DNA from: Micromonospora sp. NBC_01699
GTDB taxonomy: Bacteria; Actinomycetota; Actinomycetes; Mycobacteriales; Micromonosporaceae
NCBI RefSeq assembly: GCF_036250065.1
Contig: NZ_CP109199.1
Span: forward strand, 7,876,083 to 7,940,082
DNA: 64,000 nt
Direction: 5' to 3'
How positions within the stretch are numbered: position 1 is the first letter of the stretch; every line of letters begins with the position of its first letter. Positions 1 to 8,985 of this stretch are shown one piece after another. The translations under genes and the position numbers were made by a program. The notes below the pieces were generated by a model. It saw only the letters and a list, made by a program, of their open reading frames with translations, was not told the DNA's origin and did not search any database.

Positions 1-25
1 GAAGGCACACGGTAGCGTTGCGCCC

Positions 26-526
26 GTGCGAGTACGCGTAGAACAGACCGCCCTGCCCGGGATCGGCGTGCGCCACGACATGGTGACCACGTCCGGTCGC
101 CGGCTCGGGGTGGTCACCCATCGCAATGGCCGACGTGACCTGGTTTTATACGACCAGGACGACCCCGATGCCTGCACCGCGGACATCCCGCTGAACGACG
201 ACGAGGCGGAGGCACTGGCCGACATCCTCGGCGCCTCGCTGATGCTCGGTCAGCTCTCGGGACTGCGCCAGCAGGCCGCCGGACTGCTCACCGAGCAGAT
301 CTCCATCCCGGCCGGGTCGCCGTACGTCGGACGGAAGCTGGGCGACACCAAGGCTCGCACCCGGACCAGCGCCTCGATCGTGGCAGTGCTGCGCGAGCGC
401 GAGGTCATCGCCTCCCCCGATCCCTCGTTCCGCTTCGAAGCCGGCGATGTCGTGGTCGTGGTCGGTACCCGCAGGGGTCTCGACGGCGTCACCGCGATCC
501 TCGCCGACAGCGATCCGGACGGCTGA
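26..526 (+). CDS. KhtT-like regulatory subunit of a K+/H+ antiporter (TrkA-C domain)
   Basis: 166 aa. The N-terminal half resembles the KhtT/YhaT N domain (begins MRVRVEQTALPGIGVRHD). The C-terminal half is a TrkA-C (RCK_C) domain with the typical ending FRFEAGDVVVVVGTRRGLDGV. TrkA-C domains bind nucleotides or ions and gate the partner transporter. The next gene starts 6 bp downstream and encodes a CPA2 antiporter, so the pair probably forms a KhtTU-like cation/proton exchanger. The reading frame is open to the left edge of the window, so a start further upstream cannot be excluded. The GTG at 26 fits the usual N-terminus of the family. Confidence 0.82.
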   Translation: MRVRVEQTALPGIGVRHDMVTTSGRRLGVVTHRNGRRDLVLYDQDDPDACTADIPLNDDEAEALADILGASLMLGQLSGLRQQAAGLLTEQISIPAGSPYVGRKLGDTKARTRTSASIVAVLREREVIASPDPSFRFEAGDVVVVVGTRRGLDGVTAILADSDPDG

Positions 527-532
527 TCGCGG

Positions 533-1744
533 ATGCATGATCAAACCGTCCTGCTCGTCGAAGTCGGCGCGCTGTTGCTCGGGCTCGGCCTGCTCGGCCG
601 GCTGAGCCGCCGGATCGGGCTCTCCCCGATCCCGCTCTACCTGCTGGCCGGCCTGGCCTTCGGCCACGGCGGCATCGTGCCGCTCTCGGCCAGCGAGGAG
701 TTCTTCGCGGTCGGCGCCGAGATCGGCGTGATCCTGCTGCTGGTCATGCTCGGCCTGGAATATTCGGCCAGCGAACTCGTCGGCAACCTGCGCGCCGCCG
801 CCCCGGCCGGGCTGATCGACGGGCTGCTCAACGCGCTGCCCGGGGCCGCCTTCGCGCTGCTGCTCGGCTGGGGCTGGCTCGCTGCCGTGGTGCTCGCCGG
901 CATCACCTGGGTCTCCTCGTCCGGCGTGATCGCCAAGGTCCTGGCCGACCTGGGTCGGCTGGGTAACCGGGAAACCCCGGTCATCCTGTCGATCCTGGTC
1001 ATCGAGGACCTCGCGATGGCGCTCTACCTGCCGCTGGTGACCGCGCTGCTGGCCGGCATCGGGCTGATCGGCGGGGCCAAGGCGCTGGGCATCGCGGTCG
1101 CCACCGTCGTCGTGGTGCTGGTCGTGGCGATCCGGTACGGGCACATCATCTCGCGCATGTTCGCGCCGACCGATCCGGAGGCGCTGCTGCTCGGCGTACT
1201 CGGGCTGACCCTGCTGGTGGCGGGCCTGGCGGCCGGGCTGAAGGTCTCGGCGGCGGTCGGCGCGTTCCTGGTCGGCATCGCGCTCTCCGGGCCGGTCGCA
1301 CACCACGCGACCGAGCTGCTGTCGCCGCTGCGGGATCTGTTCGCCGCCGTCTTCTTCGTCTTCTTCGGGCTGGCCACGGATCCCGCCGACATGCCGCCGG
1401 TGCTGCTGCCGGCGCTGGGACTGGCCGTCGTCACGATGGGCACGAAGCTGCTCACCGGTTACCTGGCCGCCCGCCGGGTCGGGATCGCCCTACCCGGTCG
1501 CTGGCGTACGGGACTGGCGCTGATGCCACGCGGCGAGTTCTCGATCGTCATCGCCGGGCTCGCGGTCACCTCCACCGGGGTGGCGATCGAACCGCAGCTC
1601 GCCCCGCTCGCCACGGCGTACGTGTTGATCACCGTGGTCACCGGTCCGATGCTGGCCCGACTGCCGGACATGCGCTGGTTCAAGGACTGGCTGCGCCGCA
1701 AGGCTCAGGCGTCCGCCCTCAAGCCGGCACCCGCAACCGACTGA
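533..1744 (+). CDS. CPA2-family cation/proton antiporter (KhtU/KefB-like)
   Basis: 403 aa, almost entirely hydrophobic, with about 11-12 membrane segments. It has family motifs such as LSRRIGLSPIPLYLLAGLAFGHG near the N-terminus, a TWVSSSGVIAKVL segment, and a VILSILVIEDLAMALYLPL segment carrying the conserved ED pair of the ion site. It lacks the C-terminal KTN/TrkA-N domain of Kef proteins, which fits a KhtU-type transporter whose regulatory subunit is encoded separately by the preceding gene. It would exchange K+ (or another monovalent cation) for H+ at the plasma membrane. The substrate is inferred from family only. Confidence 0.85.
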   Translation: MHDQTVLLVEVGALLLGLGLLGRLSRRIGLSPIPLYLLAGLAFGHGGIVPLSASEEFFAVGAEIGVILLLVMLGLEYSASELVGNLRAAAPAGLIDGLLNALPGAAFALLLGWGWLAAVVLAGITWVSSSGVIAKVLADLGRLGNRETPVILSILVIEDLAMALYLPLVTALLAGIGLIGGAKALGIAVATVVVVLVVAIRYGHIISRMFAPTDPEALLLGVLGLTLLVAGLAAGLKVSAAVGAFLVGIALSGPVAHHATELLSPLRDLFAAVFFVFFGLATDPADMPPVLLPALGLAVVTMGTKLLTGYLAARRVGIALPGRWRTGLALMPRGEFSIVIAGLAVTSTGVAIEPQLAPLATAYVLITVVTGPMLARLPDMRWFKDWLRRKAQASALKPAPATD

Positions 1745-1915
1745 ATCGCCCCGGTACGGGGGACTCTCCGTACTTTTGACGTAACGGCTTGATGAAATGG
1801 CACGTCAGGGCTCTTCCCCAGATCGACGGCGGCACGCTACCGTGTCGCCGCAACAGGTGGTGCGTGCGCGGGACGCTGAAGTGACCCGCGCCCGCGAGAG
1901 CGGAAGGTCGGCCCG

Positions 1916-2347
1916 GTGAGCGTGCAACAGACCGCGTTCCAAGGCTTCTCCAACCCGGTGGACCCGTCCCCCGCCGAGTTGCGCGCCTGGGCCTACCAGC
2001 CCGATTCCGTACCGTTGCAATCGATGCCGCAGGACTGGGACCTGCTGGTTTCCGGTGACCGGCTCGTCACCACCCTGTTCGAGCTGGCGATGGACCGGTC
2101 CTGCCCGGCCCGCCGGTTCGCCCTGCACTGCCTCTACATCTACGCCGCCGACGGCATCCGGACGAAGTTCCGGGCCCACCCGAAGCGGCGGCTGCGCAAG
2201 CTGGTCGAGCAGGCCGAGCAGGGCGGCGACGAGCAGATGCAGGTCTGGGCGCACAACAGCCGGGTGCTGCTGGCCAAGCCGGAACTCTTCAACTACCACG
2301 ACTGGTGCGAGGGCGGCCTGGTCCGCCAGGGTCGCCGCCTCGGCTGA
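1916..2347 (+). CDS. Conserved actinobacterial hypothetical protein
   Basis: 143 aa, GTG start preceded by a GGAAGG-type ribosome site. It is soluble with no signal or membrane segment. It contains many aromatic and charged residues (FALHCLYIYAADGIRTKF; QVWAHNSRVLLAKPELFNYHDWC) and looks like a compact helical protein widely conserved in actinobacteria. I do not recognise a function. It stands alone between the antiporter pair and the convergent XRE/DUF397 genes; the 171-bp gap upstream (1745-1915) shows no obvious element. Confidence 0.7.
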   Translation: MSVQQTAFQGFSNPVDPSPAELRAWAYQPDSVPLQSMPQDWDLLVSGDRLVTTLFELAMDRSCPARRFALHCLYIYAADGIRTKFRAHPKRRLRKLVEQAEQGGDEQMQVWAHNSRVLLAKPELFNYHDWCEGGLVRQGRRLG

Positions 2348-2382
2348 CCGGAGCAGCCGGCCCGGTTCCGCGCGGAACCGGG

Positions 2383-2571
2383 TCAGTGCTGTTTCGCGAG
2401 GCTCACGAACGCCCGCCACGCGACCGGGTCGAAGGCCAGGATGCCCCCGCCACGGTCCTTGCTGTCCCGGACCAGAACCCGGTCGGACAGGTTGTCGGCG
2501 ACCTCCACACAGTTGCCCCCGTTCGTGCCCGACCTGGTCGACTTCCGCCACCGGGCGCCAGTCACATCCAT
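2383..2571 (-). CDS. DUF397 domain protein
   Basis: 62 aa. It has the DUF397 pattern: an N-terminal WRKSTRSG, then NCVEVAD, VLVRDSKD and a C-terminal FDPVAWRAFV. DUF397 proteins are small partners of XRE/DUF5753 regulators in Streptomyces and Micromonospora (BldB/AbaA-like families). The start overlaps the end of the upstream XRE gene by 10 bp, so the two are co-transcribed and probably translationally coupled. The role is inferred to be modulation of the regulator. Confidence 0.88.
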   Translation of the reverse strand: MDVTGARWRKSTRSGTNGGNCVEVADNLSDRVLVRDSKDRGGGILAFDPVAWRAFVSLAKQH

Positions 2572-3359
2572 GATTTGGCCACTTCCCTCACCATGTCGAG
2601 CGTTTGCCGGCCGGGGAGAGCTTCGCTGGTCAAGCCGTCCCACCGCACGCCCAGCCTAGCAACGTCCACCTGCCCCTCGAAGACCTGAGCATCAAGCTGG
2701 TTATCGATATATCCGGCCCGCAACCCGCTCGACAGGTCGGCGATGACGAAGCTGCCCTGTAGTCCGGGATAGATGCCGTGGTCGACCGGGATCAGGTTGA
2801 CGTGGACGTTGGGCCGCTCCATCTGGGCGAGCAGATGCTCGACCTGGTGGCTCATCACGTCGTGGCCACCGCACCTCCGGCGCAGCACCATCTCGTCCAG
2901 CACCAGGAACAACTCCGGTGGGGTCTCCCGGTCGAGGATCGCCTGTCGGGAGAGCCGCTCGGCGACCTTCTCGTCCAGCCGGGCACCGGACAGGCCACCG
3001 ATTCGCAACAGTGCCCGCGCGTACGCCTCGGTCTGCAACAGGCCGGGCACGAAGGCCGGCTCGTACCCGCGCAGGGTGAGTGCCTCACGCTCGTACTCCA
3101 GCCATTCGCGCAGCCAGACGGGCGACGCGGCGTCGCGGACCAACTCCTGCCAGAGGTTGACGAAGAAGCCGCTGGTCTCAAGGGCCTCGTCCAGCAGTCT
3201 CAGGAATTTCTCGTCGGGGGTGGCCTTGCCCTGCTCGATGTTGCTGATGTGCGAGTCCGAGCAGAAGGTCCGTTGGGCCAGCACGATCTGGGTCATGTTG
3301 GCGGCGACCCGACGGCGTCTGATTTCGCGGACCAGAAACTCCGACGGCGAGATTCCCAC
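2562..3359 (-). CDS. XRE-family transcriptional regulator with DUF5753
   Basis: 265 aa from the GTG at 3359, which has GGAAGG about 10 bases upstream; an ATG at 3404 (280 aa) is the alternative. The N-terminal helix-turn-helix (FLVREIRRRRVAANMTQIVLA, then SDSHISNIEQGKATPDE) is followed by a DUF5753 ligand/partner domain (VPGLLQTEAYARALL; VDHGIYPGLQGSFVIADL). DUF5753 regulators control development and secondary metabolism and are normally paired with DUF397 proteins, as here. The gene is divergent from the small ORF at 3615, with about 255 bp of shared upstream sequence. Confidence 0.9.
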   Translation of the reverse strand: MGISPSEFLVREIRRRRVAANMTQIVLAQRTFCSDSHISNIEQGKATPDEKFLRLLDEALETSGFFVNLWQELVRDAASPVWLREWLEYEREALTLRGYEPAFVPGLLQTEAYARALLRIGGLSGARLDEKVAERLSRQAILDRETPPELFLVLDEMVLRRRCGGHDVMSHQVEHLLAQMERPNVHVNLIPVDHGIYPGLQGSFVIADLSSGLRAGYIDNQLDAQVFEGQVDVARLGVRWDGLTSEALPGRQTLDMVREVAKSWM

Positions 3360-3614
3360 GGGTTCCACACCTTCCCATGATTTCGACGATCGTCTATCAA
3401 CCATCACTAGCGGTGCCGGTTCATCCACGAAGCGGATTGTGCCGTTCCGACAGTAATGGTTGAGGCACCACAGTGTCACCAAGGAACCGCTCGGACCCTC
3501 CCGGTAGGACGGCCGGACGTGGACGGGCGGAACTGGGGACCGCCCCGGAATCCGTGCCCACCGGAGTCCGTGCCCACCGGACCGGGGCGGTCCCATCCAG
3601 ATCGAGGAGGTGCC

Positions 3615-3923
3615 ATGTTCCTGGTCCAACATCGACGGAAGGCGGTACCGGGCGTGCCCGACGACGACCTGACCTCCGCGCACCGCCCCGCCCCGGACGA
3701 CTGGCGCTGCCCGGACGACGGCGAGGACTGGCCATGCGCTGTCTTCCGCCGCCGGGTGCGGTTGCTCTACCCGGGGGAACCCGACCGACTGGCCGCCTTC
3801 ATGCGGCACTTCCGGGACAGGGCGGCGCCGGCACTGCCCGAACTGACCCCGGAGCAGATCCAGGCGAGGTTCGTCGGCTGGATCAACGACCCGCCCGTAC
3901 ACCGCCGGCTCAGATCGATCTGA
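3615..3923 (+). CDS. Small conserved protein of XRE clusters (W-C/WPC motif)
   Basis: 102 aa, ATG preceded by GAGGAGG 5 bases upstream. It contains WRCPDDGEDWPCAVFRRR in the first third and ends with a RFVGWINDPPVHRR segment. This pattern (WxC...WPC...R...L...RF.GW) recurs in the prophage-encoded protein at 29918-30244, so the two are probable homologues. Such ~100-aa proteins are often found beside XRE/DUF397 genes and sometimes carry a misleading 'flavin reductase' label. No function is known to me. It is divergent from the XRE gene. Confidence 0.65.
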   Translation: MFLVQHRRKAVPGVPDDDLTSAHRPAPDDWRCPDDGEDWPCAVFRRRVRLLYPGEPDRLAAFMRHFRDRAAPALPELTPEQIQARFVGWINDPPVHRRLRSI

Positions 3924-3943
3924 GGCTCACCGACAGCACCGAA

Positions 3944-3988
3944 GCCGGTACGGGCCGGGACCCCCCGTGGATCCCGGCCCGTGCCGGC
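3944..3988 (+). terminator. Long hairpin terminator after the 3615 gene
   Basis: Two 17-base arms (3944-3960 and 3972-3988), complementary apart from one G-U pair, with an 11-base loop, lying 20 bp after the stop codon of the + strand gene. There is no strong U tract, as is usual in high-GC actinomycetes. Confidence 0.7.
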
Positions 3989-4006
3989 ATCCTCAAACTA
4001 GGCCAA

Positions 4007-4038
4007 CGCCCCGCACTTCCGGGCGGAAATGCGGGGCG
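4007..4038 (-). terminator. Hairpin terminator after hspR
   Basis: The arms CGCCCCGCA (4007-4015) and TGCGGGGCG (4030-4038) flank a loop that can pair further (CTTCCG/CGGAAA). It lies 45 bp past the hspR stop, at the end of the heat-shock operon. With the 3944-3988 hairpin it separates two convergent units. Confidence 0.7.
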
Positions 4039-4083
4039 TTCCGACATCTGGACGACCAACCACGGCCGGTCGGCGGCAACGGG

Positions 4084-4521
4084 TCAGCGGGCGCGCGGAC
4101 GCCAGACCACCAGGGCGGTCGACACCTGGTTCGTCGGCACCAGGTCACGGCGCGGGAACGCGCCGGTCGCCGCCGCCTCCAGCTCGGCAACCCGCCGGTA
4201 CGCGTGCTCCAGCTCGGCTTCCATCTGCGCCATCCGCTGCTGCAACTCGTCGACCAACTGCTCCAGCCCGATGATCCGCTTGATCCCGGCGAGGTTGACC
4301 CCGTCGTCCTGACTGAGCCGCTGCACCTCGCGCAGCAGGGCGACGTCACGCACGCTGTAGCGCCGTCCACCGCCCGCCGCCCGACCCGGCTGGACCAGGC
4401 CCATCCGGTCGTACTGGCGGAGGGTCTGTGGGTGCATCCCCGCCATCCGGGCCGCCACCGAGATCATCAGCACCTTGGCATCGGACGACGTCTCGACCGA
4501 GATGATGAACTCCTCAGCCAT
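4084..4521 (-). CDS. hspR: HspR, MerR-family heat-shock repressor
   Basis: 145 aa. A MerR-type winged helix (VAARMAGMHPQTLRQYDRMGL, then GRRYSVRDVALLREVQRL) is followed by a coiled coil (LEQLVDELQQRMAQMEAELEHAYRRVAELEAA). It is the last gene of dnaK-grpE-dnaJ-hspR, the standard actinobacterial arrangement. HspR with DnaK as co-repressor binds the HAIR operator upstream of dnaK and so closes a feedback loop. The ATG at 4521 is chosen because GGAGG lies 9 bases upstream; a GTG at 4527 is too close to that site. Confidence 0.95.
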   Translation of the reverse strand: MAEEFIISVETSSDAKVLMISVAARMAGMHPQTLRQYDRMGLVQPGRAAGGGRRYSVRDVALLREVQRLSQDDGVNLAGIKRIIGLEQLVDELQQRMAQMEAELEHAYRRVAELEAAATGAFPRRDLVPTNQVSTALVVWRPRAR

Positions 4522-4548
4522 CGCCACTCACCTCCGCATCACCGACCG

Positions 4549-5742
4549 CTAGTTAACTCGACGCACCCGGGCGTCGAGATGTTCCCGCCCGGCCGGAGGA
4601 CTCTGCTTGGCGAACGATTCCAGCGCCTCACGGGCCTCCGCCGAGACCTGGGCCGGCACCGTGACCTCCACGGTGACCAGCAGGTCGCCCGGCTGGCCGT
4701 CGCGCCGGGCCACGCCCTTGCCGCGCGCCCGCAGGGTCCGGCCGCTCGGGGTGCCCGGCGGCACCCGCAGGGTCACCGCGCCGTCCATCGTCGGCAGCCG
4801 CAGGTCGGTGCCGAGCACCGCCTCGGCGAAGGTGATCGGCACGGTCAGCGTGAGGTCGTCACCGCTGCGCCCGAACAGCTCGTCGTTGCGTACCTTGACC
4901 AGCACGTACAGGTCACCGGCCGAACCGCCGCGCTCACCCGGCTCACCGCGACCGGCGAGCCGGATCCGCTGGCCGTCCGCCACCCCGCCGGGGAAACGTA
5001 CGTTCAGGGTGCGGGTCTTGGTCACCCCGCCGGTGCCGAGGCACTCCGGGCACTTCTCCTCCACCACCGTGCCGACGCCCTGGCACTCCCGGCACGGCTC
5101 GGAGAAGCTGAACGAGCCCTGGTTGCGGGTCACCACACCGGCGCCGTGGCACTGCGGGCAGGCCCGCGGCTGGGTGCCCGGCTTGGCGCCGTCACCGTGG
5201 CAGGTGTCGCAGACGCCCGGCGCGCGCAACGTCAACGGCAGGGTCACCCCGCGTACGGCGTCGTTGAAGTCGAGTACGACCTCCGCCTCGACGTCGCGCC
5301 CGCGAGCCGGGCCACGGGCCCGGGGCGCCCCGGTGGCACCGCCACCGGAGAAGATCGAGCTGAACAGGTCGGAGAATCCGGCCCCGCCGAACCGGCGGTC
5401 ACCGGCCCCGGGCTGACCGGCGTTGCCGAACAGGTCGGACACGTCGAACGGGTAACCGCCGGCGCCCGGCTGGCCGCTGCGGGCGTTGCGCCGGAACGCG
5501 CCCGAGCCGAACAGCGAGCGCATCTCGTCGTACTCCCGGCGTTTGCGCTCGTCGGAGAGCACGTCGTACGCCTCGGAGACGGTCTTGAACCGCTCCTCGG
5601 CCTGCGGGTCACCCGGGTTGTGGTCCGGGTGCGACTCGCGGGCCAGCTTGCGGTACGCCTTCTTGATCTCGTCGGAGGAGGCGGACTTACCCACACCCAG
5701 CGCGGCGTAGAAGTCCTTCTCCAGCCAGTCCTTGGAACTCAT
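4549..5742 (-). CDS. dnaJ: DnaJ chaperone
   Basis: 397 aa. J domain at about 1-75 with the catalytic HPD at 38-40, a Gly/Phe-rich linker, four CxxCxGxG zinc motifs (CDTCHGDG, CPQCHGAG, CRECQGVG, CPECLGTG), then the C-terminal substrate-binding domain. It delivers clients to DnaK and stimulates its ATPase. The position between grpE and hspR (27 bp before hspR) marks it as the HspR-controlled DnaJ. Confidence 0.96.
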   Translation of the reverse strand: MSSKDWLEKDFYAALGVGKSASSDEIKKAYRKLARESHPDHNPGDPQAEERFKTVSEAYDVLSDERKRREYDEMRSLFGSGAFRRNARSGQPGAGGYPFDVSDLFGNAGQPGAGDRRFGGAGFSDLFSSIFSGGGATGAPRARGPARGRDVEAEVVLDFNDAVRGVTLPLTLRAPGVCDTCHGDGAKPGTQPRACPQCHGAGVVTRNQGSFSFSEPCRECQGVGTVVEEKCPECLGTGGVTKTRTLNVRFPGGVADGQRIRLAGRGEPGERGGSAGDLYVLVKVRNDELFGRSGDDLTLTVPITFAEAVLGTDLRLPTMDGAVTLRVPPGTPSGRTLRARGKGVARRDGQPGDLLVTVEVTVPAQVSAEAREALESFAKQSPPAGREHLDARVRRVN

Positions 5743-5769
5743 CTGTCGTCCACCCCCTTCCTCGCGTCG

Positions 5770-5821
5770 TGATCGGGGCGTACCGGGTTCCGCCGTAACG
5801 GCCCCCGGTACGCCCCGATCA
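5770..5821 (-). other. 18-bp perfect inverted repeat in the grpE-dnaJ gap
   Basis: The arms 5770-5787 and 5804-5821 are exactly complementary over 18 bp with a 16-base loop that itself contains CCG/CGG pairing. It fills most of the 95-bp gap between two genes of one operon. It may act as an mRNA processing or attenuation hairpin that sets the grpE:dnaJ ratio; it lacks a U tract. Confidence 0.7.
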
Positions 5822-5837
5822 TGACAGTCGAATCCAA

Positions 5838-6686
5838 CTACTCCGGATCGGCGACGGCGACCAGTGCGGGTCGCAGCAGCCGCTCGCCGAGCTGATAGCC
5901 CCGACGCATGACCTCGACGCAGGTGGGCTCGGTGACCTCGGCCGAGGTCCGGTGCGCCACCGCCTCGTGCCGGGTCGGGTCGAACGGGTCGCCCTTCTCC
6001 CCGAACGGGGTCAGGCCGAACCGGGTCAGTGCCGTGTTGAGCTGCTCGGCAACGGTGCCGAACGGCCCGACCAGGTCACCGTGCTCACGTGCCCGGTCCA
6101 GGTCGTCCAGTACGGGCAGCAGCGCGGTCAGCACCTGTCCGGTGGTCTGCTCGGCCGCCAGCCCCCGGTCCCGGTCCACCCGCTTGCGGTAGTTGGCGTA
6201 CTCCGCCGACACCCGCTGGAGGTCCCGGGTCCGCTCGTCGAGTTCGGCGCGCAGCGCCTCCAACTCGGCGCCGAGCGGGCCGGGTGCGCCGCCGACCGGC
6301 TTGGCCGGTGCGTCCACCACCGCGCCCTCAAGGCCGGCCGGCTGGTCCAACTTCGGCCCCCGGGCCTTCCCGTCGGCGAGCTCGACCTCGACCTCGGCGT
6401 CCTCGACCAACTCGTCCAGGATCGGGGTACCGGGCCGGTCGGACTCGCCGACCAGTTCGTCGTCGTCCGACTCGTCCGGCTGCCCCGGCTCGACCCCGTT
6501 CACCGATGCCTCGGCGTTTGCCGAATCGACATCGTCGATCGTCGGGTCGGTGCCGTCGTCGGACCGGTCGATCTTCCGCCTGTCCCGGATGACAACCCGC
6601 TCGCCAGTTTGCTCCTGCGCCGGGCCGGAGCCACCCGGCGTCGACCCGGTGGTCTCCGGGTCGGCGGCTTGTGGCTTCTCCGTCAT
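5838..6686 (-). CDS. grpE: GrpE nucleotide exchange factor
   Basis: 282 aa from ATG 6686 (GAGGAG 5 bases upstream). A long acidic, Pro/Gly-rich N-terminal region (about 1-140) precedes the GrpE core: a coiled coil around RDLQRVSAEYANYRKRVDRD, then LLPVLDDLDRAREHGD and the C-terminal beta domain ending CVEVMRRGYQLGERLLRPA. It releases ADP from DnaK. The acidic extension is longer than in E. coli GrpE (197 aa) but is common in actinomycetes. Confidence 0.94.
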   Translation of the reverse strand: MTEKPQAADPETTGSTPGGSGPAQEQTGERVVIRDRRKIDRSDDGTDPTIDDVDSANAEASVNGVEPGQPDESDDDELVGESDRPGTPILDELVEDAEVEVELADGKARGPKLDQPAGLEGAVVDAPAKPVGGAPGPLGAELEALRAELDERTRDLQRVSAEYANYRKRVDRDRGLAAEQTTGQVLTALLPVLDDLDRAREHGDLVGPFGTVAEQLNTALTRFGLTPFGEKGDPFDPTRHEAVAHRTSAEVTEPTCVEVMRRGYQLGERLLRPALVAVADPE

Positions 6687-6800
6687 GACTTCTCCTCGCT
6701 CCACTCGTCCAGACCCCGGTCCACCGGGCCGGGCTGGCCGATCACCCTGCGCTGTTCGGCCACGCGACTACCTCGTGCCGGACAGCGCCGAAGGCAGCGC

Positions 6801-6832
6801 CGGTCCCGGTCGCCCGAGGGCGACCGGGCCGG
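6801..6832 (-). terminator. GC-rich hairpin between dnaK and grpE
   Basis: CCCGGTCGCCC (6805-6815) pairs with GGGCGACCGGG (6818-6828), extended by CGG/CCG outside. It lies just downstream of the dnaK stop in a 161-bp gap. It may partly terminate transcription and keep dnaK above its cochaperones. Confidence 0.5.
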
Positions 6833-6847
6833 CGTGGTGGCGACGGG

Positions 6848-8734
<1,887 letters not shown>

Positions 8735-8798
8735 CTTTGCTTCCTCGCTTCGTTACTAGGCAGGTGACGGGCACCGCCCGCAGCTAACCCACCGCAAG

Positions 8799-8817
8799 TT
8801 GAGTGGACCGGACTCAA
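8799..8817 (-). promoter_or_regulatory. HAIR operator (HspR-binding inverted repeat)
   Basis: TTGAGT (8799-8804), seven bases, ACTCAA (8812-8817). This matches the core of the known HspR box CTTGAGT-N7-ACTCAAG. It lies 65 bp upstream of dnaK and overlaps the predicted -10 region, so HspR bound here would block RNA polymerase. Confidence 0.9.
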
Positions 8818-8844
8818 TAGTGCCACGAGGATCCCAGGCGTCAA
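8816..8844 (-). promoter_or_regulatory. Probable sigma-A type dnaK promoter
   Basis: On the minus strand TTGACG (8844-8839) is followed after 16-17 bases by CACTAT/ACTATT (8822-8816). The -10 abuts the HAIR box. A second partial half-site (GTCAAG...TTGAGT, 8840-8857) lies around the -35. Confidence 0.6.
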
Positions 8845-8985
8845 GTTGGAGTTGAGTCACATCCGCGCAACCTCGGCCGATCGGCCTGCTGACCAGGGAC
8901 GATTGCCGGCCGGCGACGTACCGGTGCGGCCGAACCGGTATGGGTGCCTGTTGTCTGTCTTGCATACATCAGGCAGGCTTTACCC

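Noticed and set aside
146-1306. Long minus-strand open frames opposite the antiporter genes and similar frames elsewhere
   Set aside because: High GC leaves few stops in the antisense frames; products are Gly/Arg/Gln-rich without domains or ribosome sites.
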